Shown: positions 37,028 to 44,749 of the stretch, one piece after another | How positions within the stretch are numbered: position 1 is the stretch's first letter | How the letters are laid out: each line of letters opens with the position of its first letter | From: Lysobacter sp. K5869 | GTDB taxonomy: Bacteria; Pseudomonadota; Gammaproteobacteria; Xanthomonadales; Xanthomonadaceae | DNA length: 64,000 nucleotides | Assembly (NCBI RefSeq): GCF_018847975.1 | Contig: NZ_CP072597.1 | Span: forward strand, 1,240,001-1,304,000 | Direction: 5' to 3' | Made by a program: the position numbers and the translations under genes | The notes under the pieces: model-generated | What the model saw: the letters and a program-made list of their open reading frames with translations, nothing else | Told to the model about the DNA's origin: nothing | Databases searched by the model: none

Positions 37028-37636
37028 TCACAGGATTTGGCGGATGTCGTCGACGCACTCGGCCGCGCTTTGCTCGTGGCGCAGCGCCATGCGCAGGCGG
37101 CCGTGGGCATCGTAGACGTAGCTCAGCGCGGAGTGGTCGATGGTGTAGGTCGAGCCGGTCGGCACTTTCGCGTAGACGACGCGGAAGGCCTTGGCGGTGT
37201 CGGCGATGCGTTGTTCGCTGCCGCTCAGGCCGATGAAGCTCGGGTCGAAGGCTTGGGTGTAGGCCCGCAGCACTGGCGGCGTGTCGCGTGCGGGGTCGAG
37301 GGTGACGAACAAGACCTGCAAGCGCGCGCCGTCGGCACCGAGTAGTTTGCGGATCTGCACCGCGCGGGTCAGCGCGGTCGGGCAGACGTCGGGGCACAGG
37401 GTGAAGCCGAAGAACAGCAGCACGATCTTGCCGTAGAAATCCGAGAGCGAGCGCTCGCGGCCCTGCGGATCGAGCAGGCGGAAGTCGCCGCCGAAACCCG
37501 GGCGCAGGCTGAGATCGATGCCGTGCAATCGCAGTTTCGGTTCGTCGCGGCCGCAGGCGCTCAGCAGCGCGGCGGCGCCGGCCGCGGCGAGCAGGCGGCG
37601 ACGGGAAGGCGAGGGAAGAGGGGTGAGGTCGCGCAT
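37028..37636 (-). CDS. SCO1/SenC family copper-binding protein
   Basis: 202 residues from ATG 37636. Twin-arginine-like start (SPSRRRLLAAAGAAALLSACG) ending in a lipobox, so likely a membrane-anchored lipoprotein. The thioredoxin-like fold carries the copper ligands: CPDVC within FFGFTLCPDVCPTAL, and the distant His in TYTIDHSALSYVYD. It assists metallation or thiol reduction of the CuA site of cytochrome oxidase. Co-transcribed with the PCuAC gene. Confidence 0.93.
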   Translation of the reverse strand: MRDLTPLPSPSRRRLLAAAGAAALLSACGRDEPKLRLHGIDLSLRPGFGGDFRLLDPQGRERSLSDFYGKIVLLFFGFTLCPDVCPTALTRAVQIRKLLGADGARLQVLFVTLDPARDTPPVLRAYTQAFDPSFIGLSGSEQRIADTAKAFRVVYAKVPTGSTYTIDHSALSYVYDAHGRLRMALRHEQSAAECVDDIRQIL

Positions 37637-37801
37637 GCGAAATCGCTTCGGTGCGGGGAGGCTGGCATTGCAGCACCGGCGTTGCGCGGATGGATGTGGC
37701 TCAGTGTCGCAGCGGCGTTTTTGCATGCGGCCGTCGGTTCGACGATTTCATGCGGCAGAGCGATGAGCGTGGTCGAGGCCGAAGAGCCTCGCGGCGAAAA
37801 T

Positions 37802-37895
37802 CAAAATGGATTCCGGCTTTCGCCGGAATGACGGACTTGGGAGTGCGACGTCGCTTCCAGCATCGTCATTCCGGCGAAAGCCGGAATCCATTTTG
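37802..37895. repeat. 94-bp perfect inverted-repeat element (ATTCCGGC family)
   Basis: Two 32-bp arms at 37802-37833 and 37864-37895 are perfect reverse complements (CAAAATGGATTCCGG.. / ..CCGGAATCCATTTTG). Each arm contains its own palindrome ATTCCGGCTTTCGCCGGAAT. The 30-bp centre is unrelated. It sits in the 329-bp gap 37637-37965, which shows nothing else. Confidence 0.95.
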
Positions 37896-37965
37896 ACTTT
37901 GCGTCTGCATGGCGGCGGCCCGCGACCGCGCTCCAAAACCGCAACGCGGCCCTCGCGACTACCGC

Positions 37966-38673
37966 TCAAAGATCGCGAACCACCCACCCGCTGGGCAACG
38001 GCGCGTCCGCCACATCCAACACCGCTTGCGCCACTTCCTCCGGCGAACGCCCCGCGCGCCACGCATCGGCGAGCGCGCGCAGGCGCTCGCGGGTGGCGCG
38101 GGTGTAAGCGCCTTCCATCTCGTTCTGCGCGTCGGCCGCGAGTTTTTGCGGATACAGCGTGCGCGCGTCCTCGCTGCGGTTGAGCAACGCGATCAGCCGC
38201 GCCAGCGCGGTGCGGAAGGTGTCCGCGCCCAACGCGGTGCGCTGGGTGCGTTGCAGATGCCACACGGTCAGATACTCGACCGGCCCGAGCAAACGCCGCG
38301 GCGTCGCGCCGAAGAAATGCCCGGACAAGGCGCTGACCGCGACCGGCCCGCTCGATTCGGGCAGGCGGGTCGCGCCCCACGAGCTCAGCGCGCCGCCGGG
38401 CAGGTCCATGCGCCGCAGCGCGGTGCCGAAGGTGTCGGCGAGCAGGCGCTGGGCGCGCGCGTCGTCGCTCTCGGCGACCACGCCGAGCAGGCGGATGAAC
38501 AAGGGATAGCGCTCCTCGCCCAGGCGCCGGACCACCCGCTTGAGCACGCTGAGCCGGTACTCCGGATCGCTGTGCGCGGCCAGCGCGGACACCAGCCGGT
38601 CGGCGGCGGCGCGCAGGGCTTCGGGCGAGGGGGCGGGTTCGGTCACGGCGGGCGGGGCGGCGGAAGACGCCAT
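37966..38673 (-). CDS. Conserved-looking cytoplasmic protein of unknown function
   Basis: 235 residues, no signal peptide or membrane segment. Mostly helical, with regular leucine spacing (RLSVLKRVVRRLGEERYPLF, LGPVEYLTVWHLQRTQRTAL, LARLIALLNRSEDARTLYPQ). No motif I recognise. Its codon use and composition match the neighbours. It lies between repeat elements and the start of the type III locus; nothing links it to secretion. Confidence 0.6.
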   Translation of the reverse strand: MASSAAPPAVTEPAPSPEALRAAADRLVSALAAHSDPEYRLSVLKRVVRRLGEERYPLFIRLLGVVAESDDARAQRLLADTFGTALRRMDLPGGALSSWGATRLPESSGPVAVSALSGHFFGATPRRLLGPVEYLTVWHLQRTQRTALGADTFRTALARLIALLNRSEDARTLYPQKLAADAQNEMEGAYTRATRERLRALADAWRAGRSPEEVAQAVLDVADAPLPSGWVVRDL

Positions 38674-38681
38674 TAGCCTAA

Positions 38682-38719
38682 GCGAAGGAACGAGAGATGA
38701 GGAACGAGGAACGAGCGAA
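38682..38719. repeat. Purine-rich repeat arm (GAACGAG units)
   Basis: A run of GGAACGAG-like units (AAGGAACGAGAGATGAGGAA and onward). It resembles one arm of the purine/pyrimidine inverted repeats at 57255 and 62847, but no matching complementary arm is obvious. Confidence 0.45.
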
Positions 38720-38858
38720 CCCCGCGGCTCTCACTGGTTCCTGGAATCCGGCTTCAGCACGACGCGACTTGCCCTGCATGTGGAACGCAAACGCGCGCAT
38801 CGCCGAGCGGGCCAGGGAAGGTGGGATCGGAACGAAGCGGGCGGCGAGCCGCCGCGGG

Positions 38859-39176
38859 TCAGGCGCTCAGCGAGTCCAGCACCGCCTCGGCGCCGCGGTC
38901 GGCGGCGGCGGACAGGTCGAGCTGGCCCAGCTCGTGCTCCAGGCGGGTGTCGCCCGGCAGGTGGCGGTCGCCGGCCGCGACTCCGCGCCAGGCGTCGGCG
39001 TTGAGGGTCTCTTCGCCCGGATCGACCGCGGGCGGGGCATACGCGGGAACCGCCTCGGCGACCGCGGCCGGCGCCTGCGCGCCCTGCGCCGCCGGCTCGC
39101 GAACGCGCAAGGCTTCCAGCGTCTGGCTGTCGAGGCCAGCGCGGTCGATGCGCGAGTCGGGGCCGATGGTGCTCAT
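38859..39176 (-). CDS. Small protein of unknown function next to sctU
   Basis: 105 residues from ATG 39176 (MSTIGPDSRIDRAGLD). No signal peptide; acidic, with a Pro/Ala-rich middle and a helical C-terminus (HELGQLDLSAAADRGAEAVL). It is divergent from sctU across a 214-bp intergenic region and is therefore the outermost gene of the secretion locus on this side. Small acidic proteins here are often chaperones or secreted regulators, but no family is recognised. Confidence 0.5.
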   Translation of the reverse strand: MSTIGPDSRIDRAGLDSQTLEALRVREPAAQGAQAPAAVAEAVPAYAPPAVDPGEETLNADAWRGVAAGDRHLPGDTRLEHELGQLDLSAAADRGAEAVLDSLSA

Positions 39177-39390
39177 GCGGGCGGTGGGAGCGGTCGCGGT
39201 GTGGGGGATGGACGCAATGTAGCCCCGGGGCGCGGAAACGGCCAACTCGGGGCGACCCTAGGTGCGCCCAGGGTGCCCGGCGCGCATTCAGGCGTGGCGT
39301 CGCACGGCCCTGGGCGATTGCTGACACCCGCCACTTTCGCGCTGTGGCGCGCGTGCTAGCCTCGGTGCCCTTCCCGCAGCAGGGCCGCGC

Positions 39391-40500
39391 ATGGCGAAGG
39401 ACCAGGGCGCCGACAAGACCGAGCCGCCGACCCAGAAAAAGATCCGCGACGCGCGCAAGGAAGGCAACGTCGCCAAGAGCAAGGAGCTGACCAGCACCGT
39501 CTTGGTGCTGGGCTGGGTGGTGTGCGGCTGGCTGATGATGGACTTCATGCGGCTCAAGCTGATCCGCCTGTTCGAGACCAGCCTCAAGGCGGTCAACCAG
39601 CCCTTCGGCGACGCCCTGCGCGAGGTCGGCGGTTCGGCCTTCGAGACCTTGCTGTGGCTGACCCTGCCGCTGCTGGCGATGGCGGTGTTCCTCGGCGCGG
39701 TCGTCGAATTCCTCCAGGTCGGCCCGATCCTGGCGCTGGGCAAGCTCAAGCCGGCGATGGACAAGATGAACCCGGCCGAGGGCGTCAAGAAGATGTTCTC
39801 GCTCGACAATCTGGTCGAGCTGCTCAAGTCGGTGATCAAGAGCGCGGCGCTGATCGGCATCGGCGTGTTCGTGATCTACAAGATGCTGGGCCAGCTGATG
39901 TTGCTGCCGTACGCGCCGCCCGAGGCGATGGGCTCGGGCATCTGGTACGGGTTGGTGCGGATCGTGGTGTGGACGATCTTCGTGTTCTTCTTCGTCTCCG
40001 CCATCGACGTGTGGTACCAGAAGTTCTCCTACCTCAAGCAGTTGCGCATGAGCCGGCGCGACATCCAGCAGGAGGTCAAGGAGAACGAAGGCGACCCGCA
40101 TGTGAAGAGCCGGCGCCGGCAGTTGCATCAGGAATGGTCGCAGCAGAACATGCTCAACGCCGTCCGCCAATCCAACGTCGTCGTGACCAATCCCACCCAC
40201 ATCGCCATCGCCCTGCAGTACGAACACGGCGTCACCGACTTGCCGGTGGTGGTGGCCAAGGGCGAGGGCTACCTGGCCGAGGCGATCAAGCGCGCCGCGG
40301 TCGAGGCCGGCGTGCCGATCCTGCAGAACGTGGAACTCGCGCGCGGGCTCAACGAGCGCGCGGAGCTCGACGAATACATCGGCAACGAATTCTTCGAGGC
40401 GGTGGCCGAGGTGCTGCACTGGGCCGAAAGCGTGCGCCGCCTGCGCGACGGCGACGACAGCGCGCCGGAATTGCCGCCGCCGTTGGACGATCAGCGCTGA
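39391..40500 (+). CDS. sctU: Type III secretion export apparatus switch protein SctU
   Basis: 369 residues. The N-terminus EPPTQKKIRDARKEGNVAKS is typical of FlhB/YscU. Four membrane segments follow, then the cytoplasmic domain with the autocleavage motif NPTH at N267 in VVVTNPTHIAIALQY. Self-cleavage between N and P switches export from needle subunits to later substrates. It is the only structural gene of the locus that stands alone on the plus strand before the inverted sctQRST block. Confidence 0.96.
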   Translation: MAKDQGADKTEPPTQKKIRDARKEGNVAKSKELTSTVLVLGWVVCGWLMMDFMRLKLIRLFETSLKAVNQPFGDALREVGGSAFETLLWLTLPLLAMAVFLGAVVEFLQVGPILALGKLKPAMDKMNPAEGVKKMFSLDNLVELLKSVIKSAALIGIGVFVIYKMLGQLMLLPYAPPEAMGSGIWYGLVRIVVWTIFVFFFVSAIDVWYQKFSYLKQLRMSRRDIQQEVKENEGDPHVKSRRRQLHQEWSQQNMLNAVRQSNVVVTNPTHIAIALQYEHGVTDLPVVVAKGEGYLAEAIKRAAVEAGVPILQNVELARGLNERAELDEYIGNEFFEAVAEVLHWAESVRRLRDGDDSAPELPPPLDDQR

Positions 40501-40525
40501 CGGTTGCGCGCGATCCGGTTCGCCT

Positions 40526-40697
40526 TGTAGGAGCGGCGTGAGCCGCGACCAACCGAAGCGATTCAATACCACGCAGTGTCCGAAGCCCCCTCTGCTCAGA
40601 CGCTCGCTCTTATAAAGCAGCTGCCGAACGTCCGGTGCTTCGGCGGCTGCGCTTGCGTGAGTCGCTTCGGTTGATCGCGGCTCACGCCGCTCCTACA
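40526..40697. repeat. REPIN-like element, long form (copy B)
   Basis: 172 bp between the convergent sctU and sctT genes, bounded by TGTAGGAGCGGCGTGAGCCG and its inverse. Terminal repeats and parts of the interior match copy A at 36392-36560. Confidence 0.9.
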
Positions 40698-40717
40698 CAA
40701 AAGCGGCCGTCCCGCCG

Positions 40718-41512
40718 TTACGCCCCGCCGAACACCTTGTTCAAGGCCTCGATCAACCCGCGATTGCCGGAGATCCGCTCCAGCACGATCTCCACATACA
40801 CTCCCAGCATCAGCAACACGATCCACGTCGCCAGCCAGGCCTTGATCGGCATGGTGATGGTGAACACGTTGAGCTGCGGGGCGAAGCGGTTGACCAGGCC
40901 GAAGGAGATGTCGATCAGCATCAGCACCACCATCGCCGGCGCGGCCAGCACCAGCAGCGCGGTCATCAGATAGCTGAATTGCCCGACGAACAGCTCCATC
41001 CCGGCCGCGTGCAAGGTCGGGAAGAACGACACCACCGGCCACATCGCGTAGCTGGCCATCAGCAGGTCGAGGAACACCAGGAACGCGCCGCTGGCCATGA
41101 ACAGCCAGGTCGCGAACTGCGAGAGGAAGCTGCCGTGCAGCGAGGCCTGATGGCCCTGGATCGGGTCGAACACCTGCGCGAGCGTCATGCCGACTTGGGT
41201 GTCGATGACGTTGCCGGCGGCGCTGATCGCCCAGAACACCATGCCGAACACGAAGCCGATCGACACGCCGATGAACAGCTCCTTGAGCACGATCGGCGCG
41301 AACTGCAGCGCGTTGAGCTGGCTCAGCGGCACGCCGTTCATCGCCACCGGGATCGCGATCAGCGCCAGCGAGACCATGAAGCTGTTGCGCACCAGCGGCG
41401 GCATGTTCTCGTTCGTAATCAGCGGCAGCATCATGAACGCGCCGAGCACGCGCGGCAGCACCAGCCCCAGCGCGAGCAGCAGGTTGCCGCCGTTTTCGAC
41501 GTCGAGAATCAT
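40718..41512 (-). CDS. sctT: Type III secretion export apparatus protein SctT
   Basis: 264 residues, multi-pass membrane protein of the FliR/YscT family (LALGLVLPRVLGAFMMLPL, GVSIGFVFGMVFWAISAAGN, FVFLDLLMASYAMW-like). It forms part of the export gate with SctR and SctS. The start is 13 bp after the sctS stop. Confidence 0.93.
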   Translation of the reverse strand: MILDVENGGNLLLALGLVLPRVLGAFMMLPLITNENMPPLVRNSFMVSLALIAIPVAMNGVPLSQLNALQFAPIVLKELFIGVSIGFVFGMVFWAISAAGNVIDTQVGMTLAQVFDPIQGHQASLHGSFLSQFATWLFMASGAFLVFLDLLMASYAMWPVVSFFPTLHAAGMELFVGQFSYLMTALLVLAAPAMVVLMLIDISFGLVNRFAPQLNVFTITMPIKAWLATWIVLLMLGVYVEIVLERISGNRGLIEALNKVFGGA

Positions 41513-41525
41513 CGGGCCGCGCGCA

Positions 41526-41792
41526 TCAGTGCCGGATCATGCCGGGGAAGTCGAGGAAGATGCGGTCGGCGAAGGTGTAGAGGGTGCCGCCGATCATCGA
41601 CGCGGTGACGAACAAGGTCACCACGATCACGGTGAACTTGATCGCGTAGGCGAAGGTTTGTTCCTGCAACTGCGTGGCGGCCTGGATGAAGGCCACCACC
41701 AGCCCGACCACGGCCGCGGCCACCACCGGCGGACCCGACAACAGCAGGGTCAGCCACAGGGCCTGTTTGGTCATTTCGAGCATGTCGCCCAT
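41526..41792 (-). CDS. sctS: Type III secretion export apparatus protein SctS
   Basis: 88 residues with two membrane hairpins, the normal FliQ/YscS size. Typical motifs: TKQALWLTLLLSGPPVVAAA and GLVVAFIQAATQLQEQTFAY. Forms the export gate with SctR and SctT. Confidence 0.95.
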   Translation of the reverse strand: MGDMLEMTKQALWLTLLLSGPPVVAAAVVGLVVAFIQAATQLQEQTFAYAIKFTVIVVTLFVTASMIGGTLYTFADRIFLDFPGMIRH

Positions 41793-41828
41793 GGGGGGGA
41801 TCCGTTGCGGCGGGAGGTCGTGCGGGCC

Positions 41829-41934
41829 GGGGAATAAGGGGAAAGAGGGGAACTAGGGGAATGCAGGTCGCGCAGGGAATCGAAGATCGGCGTCGCCACC
41901 ATTCCCCAATCCCTTTATTCCCTTCATTCCCCCG
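41829..41934. repeat. Purine/pyrimidine inverted repeat between sctR and sctS
   Basis: Purine-rich arm 41829-41862 (GGGGAATAAGGGGAAAGAGG..) and pyrimidine-rich arm 41900-41934 (ATTCCCCAATCCCTTTATTC..) are imperfect complements. It fills most of the 144-bp gap inside an otherwise compact sctQRST block. Confidence 0.75.
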
Positions 41935-41936
41935 CT

Positions 41937-42869
41937 TCACCCGCCATACGTCAACACCAACCCATGCACCAGCTTCGCCCAGCCGCCGATCAGCACGAAC
42001 AGCAGCAGCTTGAACGGCAGCGAGACCGTGGTCGGCGAGAGCATCATCATGCCCAGCGACAACAGGATGTTGGACACCACCAGGTCGATGATCAGGAACG
42101 GCAGGAAGATCAGGAAGCCGATCTGGAACGCGGCGGTGAGTTCGCTGACGGTGAAGGCGGGGATCACCACGATGAAGTCGTTGACGGTGATGTCGCCGCG
42201 CGCGTTCGGCGGCAGCAGGCGCTGGGCGCTGCGCAGGAAGAACGCGCGCTCGGCGTCGCTGGAGTGCTTGATCAGGAACTTGCGCAGCGGCTCCTTGCCG
42301 GCGTCCATCAGCTGCAGCAGGCGCGCGGCGTCCATCTTGCCGCCGAGCACGGCCGAGGGCGTCGGCGTCGGGCGTTTGGCGTTCGCGGCGGCACTGGCGG
42401 TGGGGGCGGCCGCAGCGGCGGTCGCGGTCGCCGGAGCGGCGGCAGCGGCCGGAGCAGCGGCGGCCGCAGCGGCAGCGGCCGGCGCCGCCACGTTCGCCGC
42501 GACCGGCGCAGCGCCCGTCGTGGCGGCCGGCGCGCCCGTCGTCGCGGCGGCCGCAGTCGCCGCGGCCGGACCGGTCCCCGGCGGCTGCCCCTGCGTCGCC
42601 GTCGCCGCGGTGCCGCCGCCGGCGCTGGCGTTGACCGCGTCGTGGGTCTCCAGGATCACCGGATACATCACATAGATCGACAGCACGATCGCCAGACCGT
42701 TGATGACCACGTTCGGCGGCACCTGCTGCAGCCCCAGCGCGTTGCGCAGCAGGCTCAGCACCACGACGATCTTGGTGAAGGAGGTCACCATCACCGCCAC
42801 GAACGGCGCCAGCGCGAGGCTGACCACGGTCAGCAGCACCAGCGCCGGCGAGAACGAACTGAAATCCAT
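41937..42869 (-). CDS. sctR: Type III secretion export apparatus protein SctR with large Ala-rich insertion
   Basis: 310 residues against about 215 for the family. The N-terminal two membrane segments (APFVAVMVTSFTKIVVVLSL, VVINGLAIVLSIYVMYPV) and the C-terminal part (PLRKFLIKHS, FTVSELTAAFQIGFLIFLPF, SILLSLGMMMLSP-like) are normal FliP/YscR. Between them, residues about 81-178 are a low-complexity Ala/Thr/Pro/Gly stretch. Removing it gives the canonical length of about 212. The insertion lies in the loop after the second membrane segment, predicted periplasmic. It starts 3 bp after the sctQ stop. Confidence 0.95.
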   Translation of the reverse strand: MDFSSFSPALVLLTVVSLALAPFVAVMVTSFTKIVVVLSLLRNALGLQQVPPNVVINGLAIVLSIYVMYPVILETHDAVNASAGGGTAATATQGQPPGTGPAAATAAAATTGAPAATTGAAPVAANVAAPAAAAAAAAAPAAAAAPATATAAAAAPTASAAANAKRPTPTPSAVLGGKMDAARLLQLMDAGKEPLRKFLIKHSSDAERAFFLRSAQRLLPPNARGDITVNDFIVVIPAFTVSELTAAFQIGFLIFLPFLIIDLVVSNILLSLGMMMLSPTTVSLPFKLLLFVLIGGWAKLVHGLVLTYGG

Positions 42870-42872
42870 GAC

Positions 42873-43988
42873 TCAGCTCCAGGAGAGCAGGCGCACGCCC
42901 AAGGTGTCGCCGACCGCGACGATCTCGCCGCGGCCCGCATCGCGCCCGTTGGCGCGGATCACCACGTTGGCGCCTTCCAGGCGCGAGGGCAGCGCGAACA
43001 CGTAGCCGGGCTGGAAACCCTTGAGGTCTTCGTAGCGGCATTCCAGCCGGCCCAGGTCGAAGTCCAGGCGGACCGGTACGTCCGGGCCGGTGGCTTCGGG
43101 CGCCTGCGCGTCGGATTCGGGATCGCTCATCGAAGATGTCTCCTGGTGCGTGGAAAGGAATTGGGGCGGGCCGTCGATGCGCCAGCCTTCGGCGCCCGGC
43201 GCCAGCGGCCAGGCGCAGCCCGGCGCGCGCGCGCGCATCTGCGGCAGGCGCTGGAAATTGCCGATCACCAGCACGTCGCCGACGCGCAGCTGGCGCCATT
43301 GCGCGTAGCGCAGGGTCGGGCCGTCCCAGGCCAGCGCCAGCGGCACCGGCAGCTGCGACCAGTCGCGGTACTGCGCGCCGTCCTCGTCGCCGCGCGGCGC
43401 GCGTTCGAACAGTTCCGAACGCTGCAGCAGGCGATCGACCCAGCCCGGCGGAATGCGCAGATGGCCGCGCGCGCGCACTTGCGCGGCGGGGTCGAGAATG
43501 CGGAAGCCCAGCCACAGGCCGTCGTCGTCGCCGTTGCGCGCCTGCAGGCTCTGCAGCGAGGCGGCGCCGTCGTCGACCACCGGGATCAGCGCCACGTCGA
43601 GCGCCTGACTGAGCTTCATCAGCTGCGATTCGTGGGCCAGGCTCCAGGCCAGCACGCGCGAACGGCCGCGGTAGCCGGTCCAGTGCAGGCCGGTGTCGGT
43701 GTCCAGCGCCAAGCCGCTGTCGAGCTGCAGCCGCACCCGCGTGCCGTCGCCTTCCAGCGTCACCGTCTCGCCGTCGACCGGGCCGGCGGCGAAGAACTCC
43801 AGCCAGCCGCCGCCGTCGCGCAGCGGCCAGCGCTGGGCCGCGCCGAAGAAGCCGCACAGCGCCTGCGCCTGCCACAGCGGCACCGACGCCACCCGCCCGC
43901 GCAGCGGGCGCGCGCGCTCGGCGTGGTCTTCGCCGAACGCGTTCGGCGCGGCGTCGGGCGCGGTTTGGATCGCGTCGGCGTCAACCAT
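42873..43988 (-). CDS. sctQ: Type III secretion cytoplasmic ring protein SctQ
   Basis: 371 residues. The C-terminal 70 residues form a SpoA (surface presentation of antigens) domain: VPVRLDFDLGRLECRYEDLK, GANVVIRANGR, EIVAVGDTLGVRLLSW. The N-terminal region is variable as usual. It forms the cytoplasmic sorting platform with SctK, SctL and SctN. Its start overlaps the end of the upstream response regulator gene by 8 bp, so the regulator and structural genes are translationally linked. Confidence 0.92.
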   Translation of the reverse strand: MVDADAIQTAPDAAPNAFGEDHAERARPLRGRVASVPLWQAQALCGFFGAAQRWPLRDGGGWLEFFAAGPVDGETVTLEGDGTRVRLQLDSGLALDTDTGLHWTGYRGRSRVLAWSLAHESQLMKLSQALDVALIPVVDDGAASLQSLQARNGDDDGLWLGFRILDPAAQVRARGHLRIPPGWVDRLLQRSELFERAPRGDEDGAQYRDWSQLPVPLALAWDGPTLRYAQWRQLRVGDVLVIGNFQRLPQMRARAPGCAWPLAPGAEGWRIDGPPQFLSTHQETSSMSDPESDAQAPEATGPDVPVRLDFDLGRLECRYEDLKGFQPGYVFALPSRLEGANVVIRANGRDAGRGEIVAVGDTLGVRLLSWS

Positions 43989-44586
43989 GGCCCAGCGCCA
44001 CCTTCATCAATTCGGGCAGCGAGCGTACCCCGAGTTTGTTCATCATGTTCGATCGATGCAGTTCCACGGTCTTGACGCTGATGCCGAGCACGTCGGCGAT
44101 GATCTTGTTGGGTTTGCTCGCCACCACCAGATCCATGACCTGACGCTCGCGCGGGCTGAGCTTGGCCAGCCGGTCGTCGCCGGCTTCGCCGCCGCCGGCG
44201 TGATTGCGCGCGTTGGCGACGGCGGCGCGGATCGCTTCGATCAGGCCTTCGTCGCTGAACGGTTTTTCCAGGAAGTTGGACGCGCCCTTGCGCATCGCCT
44301 CGACCGCCAGCGGCACGTCGCCGTGCGCGGTGACGAACACCAGCGGCAGGCCGATCCCGCGCCGGCGCAGTTCTTCCTGCAATTGCAGCCCGCTCATCAG
44401 CGGCATGCGGATGTCCGAGACCAGACACTGCGCGCCGCTGCCGTGGCGTTCGCTGCCGTAGGCCTCCAGGAAAGCCGGCCCGCTGGCGTGGGCCTGCACC
44501 TCGAAGCCGGCGGTTTCCAGCAGCCACGCGGTGGATTCGCGGAAACCGTCGTTGTCGTCGACCAGATAGATGCGCGCTTCGCTCAT
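43981..44586 (-). CDS. FixJ/NarL-type response regulator
   Basis: 201 residues. Receiver with DDNDGFR, phospho-acceptor D58 in LVSDIRMPLMSG, FVTAHGD and EKPF; then a LuxR-type helix-turn-helix (LSPRERQVMDLVVASKPNKI, LGISVKTVELHRSNMMNKLG). This is the FixJ/TodT arrangement. It overlaps sctQ by 8 bp and follows a histidine kinase gene in the same direction, making it the likely local regulator of the secretion genes. Confidence 0.93.
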   Translation of the reverse strand: MSEARIYLVDDNDGFRESTAWLLETAGFEVQAHASGPAFLEAYGSERHGSGAQCLVSDIRMPLMSGLQLQEELRRRGIGLPLVFVTAHGDVPLAVEAMRKGASNFLEKPFSDEGLIEAIRAAVANARNHAGGGEAGDDRLAKLSPRERQVMDLVVASKPNKIIADVLGISVKTVELHRSNMMNKLGVRSLPELMKVALGHG

Positions 44587-44749
44587 GCGGGTGTCCTCGG
44601 ACGTGCTTCCCTGGTGCCGGCGTTCGCCCGTTCGAAGCGCGCGCCCGTGGCCGACGGCGCGGCCGAGCCTCGCCCGGCCGCGCGCCAGCGCGACGGTATA
44701 ACCCGAAGCGGCGGGGCGGCGGTGCTGAGGTTTGTCACCTGCGCGCCTT

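Noticed and set aside
35518..37895. CRISPR-like repetition of the ATTCCGG units
   Set aside because: Copies are irregularly spaced and inverted, without uniform spacers; they are palindromic dispersed repeats.
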